DNA from: Trichostrongylus colubriformis
Taxonomy: Eukaryota; Nematoda; Chromadorea; Rhabditida; Trichostrongylidae
DNA length: 64,000 nucleotides
Reading direction: 5' to 3'
NCBI GenBank assembly: GCA_963978905.1
Contig: OZ022258.1
Span: forward strand, 45,430,591-45,494,590
Positions 57,151-64,000 of this stretch are shown here, piece by piece. Position 1 is the stretch's first letter, and every line of letters begins with the position of its first letter. The notes under the pieces are model-generated. The model ran no database searches and was not told the DNA's origin. It was given only the letters and a program-made list of their open reading frames with translations. The translations under genes and the position numbers were made by a program.

Positions 57151-59089
57151 CGTGAAATACTCTGTCCTATGAAAAAAAGCAATTTCGATTGACCTACTGA
57201 TGCACGTGCTGTCTCGCGCACAGCAGTGTGCGCCAGCTAACTGGTGATATATAATAGCAACCTGAAAGTATCAGAGTCTAGCTGAACAGTGATGCATAGC
57301 CTACAATCTCTCGCCTGCCATAAGATAGGTATACTCTAGAGCAGGAAAGAAAGGGATAGAGGGGCGAGAAGCAATAATCCTATGAATGCACTTTCACGGT
57401 GATTCTTGTGCATGATCTGCATGCGGTGATTTTGTTCCCACTTCAACAGAGTGCAACTTTTTCCTGCGAATTCTAGATGGGGGAGTGGCATCAGACCAGA
57501 AGGAGAGCTCGCATACATTTCGTTCGTGCGGGATCCGCTTGCGAGTGGAAAAAGCCCCATCACCACTTGCTGTTGAGAGTTGTAAGAGATGTCGCATTCG
57601 TACTTAATGTTGTGCAACACTGCTCGGGTACAGAAGGAACCAGTACGGCGTCGCTTCGAAACGTGCGGTATTATTATGATGAGCGTGGCGGGTGATCAAC
57701 GTCAGGAGTTACACGATGCTCGTCGAATCGGTCCATCTTTACCTATGATTCCCTCTCATCGGCCGCTGTCTGGAATCGGCTCACTTGAAATATGCGGAGA
57801 GACTTACATTTCCAAAGCAATGGCTCCCTTCAAGATCAGTAAAGTTTTTGCAAGAAACCAGACTTGACTGGTGTGACAACACAGGTGAAGGTAAACTAAT
57901 TTCTACTTCTCGATACGGCTTCTGTTCAGCGCAAGTGCCAGTCCCTCTTATCAGAGGGTACTGGCTGAGGCTAAGCGCATCAGATTTTCTACTCGCTAGA
58001 ATTTATGGCGATCTCTGCGCTAACTATGTCGTATCATCGAATATAATGCGCTATAGCAGCTTGACTACTTTATAGGGGGCGATCCTTAATTGATGAGATA
58101 CAGCTGGAAGAAAGCAGCGATGTAAGTGGAACTGTGGAAGACTGTAAGCTTGTTTCCCACTTATGGAGTGAGCCGTCCCACGAAAGATAGTCGGTGAGAT
58201 CAGTGTGAGCAGGAGCAAACGTCCTATTGTGAAGAATGCAGCAAGACTGGTCTGAAAGAAGGCGGATCTACGTAGGATCGTTTGCAGAAATGCTGCTGGT
58301 ATTATCTGCATTTTGCAAAAAGATGGTATGGTAATAACATCGTTGCCCACCGTGTCGCAGTGTGTGGTATGTGTGGTCTTCTGACGTATGTACATTTGTG
58401 CAAAAAGAGGAATTAACTAATCTCATCCAATTTTAAACATCTCTACGTATCTCACTCCTACGCTCTTTGCTGAATGTCCCACTACCGTAACCAAAGCCGG
58501 AGCGGATGTTAATATCTGATCGGAAAAAGTTGCTCGCTACGCTCCCCATTGTAGCTGCCTTAGATTGCTTGAACCTTTACTGCTACGCAGGTCGCATACA
58601 CTAGTAACGGTAGTACTACTCAGTTTTGACGCGGAGTTCGGGTCAGGCACTTTGGTCAGTAAAGATACAGAGGGTTAGAGTGCTAATTACCTGTCATGGA
58701 AATCATAGTTGAATTGAATCAATGCCAGTCAAAATTCCACTATTTCAGGGTATGCGATTCAACTGTAGGCGAGATTTTGACTGATAACCCGATATATTAA
58801 TGGAATTCCCAGCCCAAATCATTTTAAGTGCGCGGCGCACTTCAGTATCAATAATTCAAATTCGGAAGAACAGCTTAATACACTGGAAAGTACCTTTTTT
58901 ACGAAAGCTTCAAATAATTTCCCTCGTGGCAATTGGTATTGAGTTGAGCAGAAAGTCCTCGATTTTTTCTTCATGCTCTCTAAATTCTTAAAGGCGTTTG
59001 AGGATGCAGGAGCACCAGGGTTCGTTAGAAGGTTCTCGAAGCTTCACCTGGAGATCGATGTATATAAACGCATGTGTACTGTCATGGAG
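57151..59089. other. Long intergenic stretch without recognised gene
   Basis: Open frames at 57336-57695 on both strands and at 57589-58075 show no domain. No splice-linked frame was found. Confidence 0.35.
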
Positions 59090-59101
59090 TAATCATATCT
59101 C

Positions 59102-59515
59102 AATGAATCAAAGCCATCTGCGAGCGATTATCTACTGCGAGTTGCTGCAAGACCACGGATCGACAACTACTACTGCAAATATCTGCGCTGCATTCAAGAG
59201 GAACATCATCTCCTCATCAACGGTTCACCATTTGTACCGGCGCTTTCAAAAAGGAGATATCTCCTTTCAGGACCTCGGCCCTACTGTCGTGGACGATGAA
59301 ACCCTACGCAGGGGCTCGTTCAAACTGCCATCTGTTTTGCGCCTTGAAACTTTATCTTCGCGACAAACAATTCAATGAGCAGTCGGAACTCGAAATTGAA
59401 GTCATCCACTGTTTCGAGTCATAGTCGTCGCAGTTCCTGGCCAAGGGGATCGAGAAGCTGCCTGATCGCTGGACATATGTTCTAGACAATGACGGAGACT
59501 ATGTAGTTGATTGAG
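59102..59515 (+). pseudogene. Mariner (SETMAR-type) transposase with internal deletion
   Basis: From 59102 the frame reads MNQSHLRAIIYCELLQDHGS, NICAAFKRNIISSSTVHHLY, RRFQKGDISFQD: the two helix-turn-helix domains at the N-terminus of mariner transposases. After a break, GIEKLPDRWTYVLDNDGDYV then a stop matches the mariner C-terminus. The catalytic core between them is deleted, so it is inactive. The terminal repeats were not located. Confidence 0.7.
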
Positions 59516-60142
59516 CTTGTGTTGTTGTGAAACCATGACTCTTTGAAATAAAAGTGAGACACCGGTCAAGACTGCACAAGACGATTGCAATAAGACCTTC
59601 TGAAGGAATACCCGTCTCGCTCGTCCATTAGCCCTAGAAAGGGACATCGAGGGAGGAGTGAAGCTTCTAAAAGGTAAACTTATGAATCTTATTGTGACAT
59701 ATTCCGCGTTCTTTCTCTGAATCGCTCTGAAAACACAACCACTTCCTCACTTACCTTACCCAGATTTCGATTTGAAGAAGACGACCCCCTCCCCCACCCC
59801 TCCTCACCACCATCAGTTCAAAATGTTTTCTACTAACGCTCGCCGCTCACTGCCGTTGCTGGTGGAATCATATCACTGAATTACGAGCACGGACCCTTAT
59901 CCATCTCAGAAGTGGCTTAAAGGATTTCCAGCTAATTTTGTAGATATAAAACACACCACTCTTCTTGCACGTGACCAATAATAGTTACGTTGTGATAACA
60001 AAATGCTACAGACCCAGTGCAATTACCAAGTATCACTCTTTTTTGAAGGGAAGTTATTTTTAGCAACTCAACAGGAGAGGTTAATGTAGTTAAAATGAAA
60101 GGCTTAATAACTCGATAATGAGAAGTTTATAAGAGTACCAAT
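59516..60142. other. Intergenic
   Basis: No gene recognised. The first 150 bases may be the mariner 3' flank. Confidence 0.35.
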
Positions 60143-60439
60143 TTGAGCAACACGAGATACCTCGTGCGTCACAGGGCACTGTTGAGAAGAGGGCTACGCG
60201 AAAGAGAAATCGAAAAAGATGTGATTCGGGAAGGTACAGTAGAACCCCTGCCAAATTCACACCCACGCGGGTTTACTCATTCATTGGTGCGACCAATTAG
60301 TCATAGATTCTTATGTTCTGCGACAGTCTGCCTTGATGGGTTTGACCGACTCATCGACCGTTACCGGCTTTGCGACGATTCGGTGACCCAGGATGATTAC
60401 GAGTTGTTGGGGAACTTGCAATCGGTTTCGTGTAATTAA
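60143..60439 (+). other. Coding-like open frame, unidentified
   Basis: About 98 codons with balanced composition (REREIEKDVIREGTVEPLP, HRFLCSATVCLDGFDRLIDR, DDSVTQDDYELLGNLQ then stop). It does not overlap a recognised repeat. There is no known domain; possible transposon remnant or terminal exon. Confidence 0.3.
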
Positions 60440-63012
60440 TTTTCTCCATGAATTTGATCTCTTTGGTTTATCTAGACCGCTCTGAAATACTAATGATCTC
60501 CATCGCTGCGTATCTTGCCTTTTTGCTGACGAGGGAAATGGGGCGCTAGAAAACGGACCTTGCCAAAAAAGTAGTGGAGGAAACTGTTCTCTGAAGATCC
60601 ACTTTCCTAAGGAAATCCCAATTCTGCAAAGTTTGTTCGCAGAGGAAATCAGACCACAAATCCTTCCTTCGGTTCGTTAAGCTATTCTGGAAAAATAATA
60701 GTCACTCATATGGCACATAGTATGTACCCCCCATCTAATGCAAAAAAAACGTTCTCAAAAAGCTCGTACTGTTCTAGAAGACCTTTCAGAGGCTTAGTGT
60801 GACGTAAGTACCGGCAGAATAGCTGTAAGTGGATTTAAGAAGTGTTACCGGCACACAGAGTACATTTTTTATACGATAAGGGACTTATCTTCGGACAGGA
60901 TTCAATCGCGTAAAACTAGCGTGGGAGAGACTGAGTCACAAATAGATTGAACCCTCAGAAGTGCAAAAAGTTGTACTTTTCAAATTGTTTACATTCCCTT
61001 TCTCTTCAGTAAATGTGGGAAATTATGGGAAAAAAGTTCTTCACACACCCTCTTACGCTTGAAATATTGCCAAGGAACGCGTGGGATGAATGTGCAATGG
61101 TCTGGTAAAACATGGTAAGGTGTAAAAAAAACCGAATATGTGGCAAAAGTGGCTTGTTTGCTTGTTGTTTTACAGATATTACCTTAAATAGGTAGAGTTT
61201 TCATTCCATAATAGAATGTGTATTATAGAAGCTTAGGATTACTGAGTTTTGGCCCTTTTTGAATGCGTCACACATTTCACTTTCATGCACATCGTAGTGG
61301 CATGTGAAAGCTGATCCGCATATAGAATGACTTGAGGCTCCCCAGGGTGAGTCTGTAACCGATCCAGTGACTTTGAAGAGTGAGCAGGCTGAATTGCTTA
61401 CATTCGAAGTCTGATCTACGGATCATGTTAACAAGGGCAGCACCAATTGTTGGTTGGTCAGTACTCGCCGTTTGGAAACCTTAACTAGGAAAATCATATT
61501 TCTGCCAAAACCACACATCCTATCAAAATGGAGTAAAAACCATCATAATCAGCAAACTTCAAGCAAATGCGATCTACACGAACGTAAATTTGGGCCTTTT
61601 GAATCCAAAAAAGGGTAAAAATAGGTGAATATTTTTGGCATCCCTATCTTGTCGAAACCATCTTTCATCTGAGATCTTTGAAACTACCCTTCATCTGAGA
61701 TTAATTTCAAAAGTAAGAGAGAGAAAAATTTCATCATGCTGTATTGAAGGTCGTTCCGAAATGCAAACTTCCATGCTCTTTCGTCGTAAGCACGGACAGT
61801 GGTCGAACTTTCCTCGTTTTTGGAGAACGATTATCCCAGCAAATTATTGTCAGTCTTCACAAAGGGATCCACTACTATGAAGGAAGCTGTCTGGGATCTT
61901 GTAGCAGATTAGCCCACGACAGACCATTAAAGAGAGACAAAATCTTTGTGAAATGTGAAGTGCATCCCAAGTTCCATCAATGTAGCCTTATCCCGCTTAC
62001 TCATTTTGTGGCCGTTTCATCATTACGACATCAGATTTCATCGTTTAATTAAATCCCTTTTGAAAATGGGTCATTTCTGATACGTTAGTGGGACAATCCA
62101 CATGGTTCCATACATATGCACGGTTACAAAACGAGCTCTCATTTTGTGAGGATTTATTGACGGGCCTATCTTGTTTTCTTTTGCAGGCAGGTGCTTCAAT
62201 GTGGTACCTGGGAGACGTTGAGTACATCAGTTTTGTTTCCAGTTGGGTTTCTGGGAACAACATCCCGCCTTTCTTTTGAATCATGATGCACTATGTCCTT
62301 TAGCCATTCAAAGGGTGCATCATTTTGGACTTTTGTCTTTGTACACGTAAACATGTGAAGCTACGCTCTTACAATCCACTGCTTTATAAGGTCATATTTG
62401 TGTCAGTCCACTATTTTCTACAGTCATATTACGAACCAACTAAAGCATATTTTCTTTAGGTTTCGAAGCATTTGAAGTAAGCATCAGAATTGGTGGCTTC
62501 TGTGATCGTAAAAATTAGAATGTGTTCGTTCTGAGAGACTCTCTGAAGCTTTATACCCACAAGACAATGAGTAGATTTTTTTCTATAACCTGGCACCTGA
62601 AACAGCCTAAAAATCGCGAAATATACTATCGAAAATTGCGATAAAATATTCACATGCAAAAGTGGCAAAAACCTTTAAAAATTGTTCCATGCCATATAAA
62701 AAACACTTTTCTTGGAAAAGTGTTGTTAGAAACGGGGACGGTTGCAATAGGCAGAACGAGGAGGTGAATGTGTGCACACGGTACATGGATTATATGTACT
62801 TACGTTTACTTTTTTCTTCACTTAATTATTATGATTCCTTCACTAAATAATACAGTGGTAAAACAAGAGAAAATGCATGTGACTTAATTCCCGCAATACA
62901 TATGAGACATGTGCAGCATCTATGTAGCAGCAAAAATGTCAAATTTTTATGAAAATTAGGGGGTTAGAACGGAGAATAATGATGGTTGTAAGCCTAAATC
63001 ATTTATTTCTAC
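60440..63012. other. Long intergenic stretch
   Basis: Mostly featureless. At 62187 TTTTGCAG opens a 31-codon frame ending NNIPPFF and stop (62279), which could be a terminal exon but has no partner. A stretch near 61255 resembles one near 3015. Confidence 0.3.
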
Positions 63013-63313
63013 AGATTGTGATGAAAAATTCAAAAGAGAACATTTTGAACGATTGTACTCATTCGCAGAGACACATTACTCAGCAAATGCAACAAGCTGC
63101 GTCATCGAAAATCCACCTGTCTCTCATAGGAGATTAAACAACCCACGGGTCTTTTACGCATGGTTGGCGATTTTTTGTGCTTTTGATCTTGAAAACCCTC
63201 GGGATCAGGCTCAAGGTGATCTCGATGGACACTCAAATATTTCCATTCATTCCAACACAATGACATGCATGCGACAAAAGGATGCAGTAATTTTTCGAGC
63301 CATAGTTTGGTAG
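63013..63313 (+). other. Possible exon, unidentified
   Basis: TTTCTACAG is followed by a frame open for about 100 codons (CDEKFKREHFERLYSFAETH, NATSCVIENPPVSHRRL, NNPRVFYAWLAIF) to a stop at 63313. An internal GTGATC near 63210 could be a donor. It looks coding, but no family is recognised and no partner exon was found. Confidence 0.3.
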
Positions 63314-63553
63314 GAAAAGCGAATAAAGTGTGCGCAGTGCTTTGTAAGTTGCTCAATTATTGAAAAGAGCACATTATTCATCGATATGAAGAGGACCAGC
63401 TCAGATGGTCTGGAAACTCTCAAAACGGTCATTTTCAATTGGAGTTAGTGATACAATAGCTTCATTGTGATGGCAAACTACTAGTATAAAGCTAGCAGGC
63501 TAGAAAATCATCCCTACTGAAATAGTTGAAGAAAATGGTGTAGCTTCAGACTT

Positions 63554-63970
63554 CCTAAAGGAATCGTCCACGGAAGAATAAGTTTTTGTGTTACCCATAT
63601 GTTTATGTTGTATTTGCCTAATGTAGGCCCGCATGAAAGTTTCACGCGAAAAAATGTGAATCCGGCTAGGATATAGCACCACAAAGTACTTCCGGATGGG
63701 CCGGGCCTCCGAGTAAAGGCTCGTCTCCCCCGGAGAGTGGACTGTTTACGTAACTTCCTGTTCCTACAATACGTCTTCGAACACGGTGGACGACGGGACG
63801 AGCTTTTATTCGGAGGCCCCACCCATCCGGACGTACTTTGTAGTGCTCTATCTCAGCCAGATTCGCATTTTTTTCGCGTGAAATTTTGCATGGGGCCTAT
63901 ATTTGGCAAATACAACATAAATATGTGGGTAACACAAAAACTCATTTTTCCGTGGACGATTCTTTTAAGG
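63554..63970. mobile_element. Large palindromic foldback, family F4
   Basis: Arms of about 160 bases pair almost throughout: AAAGGAATCGTCCACGGAAG with CCGTGGACGATTCTTTTAAG, TGTGTTACCCATATGTTTAT with ATAAATATGTGGGTAACACA, TTTCACGCGAAAAAATG with CATTTTTTTCGCGTGAAA, and ACTTCCGGATGGG with CCCATCCGGACGT. A spacer of about 80 bases lies at 63722-63800. No transposase. Confidence 0.8.
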
Positions 63971-64000
63971 GTAAAAGGTGGTCTGACATCAGATGACTCG

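Overview
The window looks like nuclear DNA from a clade V parasitic nematode, most likely a strongylid such as a hookworm. The evidence is: small exons with GT-AG introns and TTTCAG-type acceptors; acceptor-like AGs a few bases before start codons, as expected for spliced-leader trans-splicing; an SL1-like 22-mer; RTE-like and CR1-like LINE remnants; mariner remnants; and many short foldback repeats. The species assignment is inference, because no marker gene is present.

Five spliced genes can be rebuilt with consistent reading phase. (1) 13288-16121, minus: APC10, a substrate-recognition subunit of the anaphase-promoting complex (five exons, 215 aa). (2) 18337-22662, plus: a 17-exon, about 703-aa protein of unknown function with two diverged copies of a roughly 150-aa module. 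(3) 25657-27396, plus: STI1/Hop co-chaperone of the short nematode form (nine exons, 323 aa), with the Hsp90-binding carboxylate clamp intact and one apparent GC-AG intron. (4) 29589-46675, plus: a tandem-repeat galectin (about 360 aa) spread over 17 kb, with two possible first exons; CRD1 keeps the sugar-binding residues and CRD2 has lost some. (5) 49950-51917 (possibly to 52008), minus: a small cystine-knot protein whose cysteine spacing and C-x-G-I-D motif match the neurotrophin/Spatzle family. This last gene is the most surprising content, because nematodes are usually described as lacking a clear neurotrophin or Spatzle.

The rest is repeat-rich. 0.86-2.7 kb is a decayed RTE-like LINE with an SL1-like 22-mer embedded. 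3-12.3 kb holds dispersed repeats, a 1,018-bp TA-flanked foldback made of mirrored small hairpins (6388-7405) and a 130-bp foldback. 22.8-25.6 kb holds a dispersed unit and a GC-rich foldback. The galectin introns carry an antisense CR1-like LINE with a (TAAA)n tail, a dispersed unit and simple repeats. 45.9-55.7 kb carries four tRNA-derived SINE-like copies, several foldbacks (one nested inside another) and a 933-bp mariner-type element. 56.3-57.15 kb is an array of GC-rich tandem repeats. 59.1-59.6 kb is an internally deleted mariner. 63.55-63.97 kb is a large palindrome. The five genes do not form one pathway: cell-cycle ubiquitin ligase, unknown, chaperone, lectin and a putative secreted ligand. 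No ribosomal RNA, functional tRNA, CRISPR or bacterial-type operon was seen.
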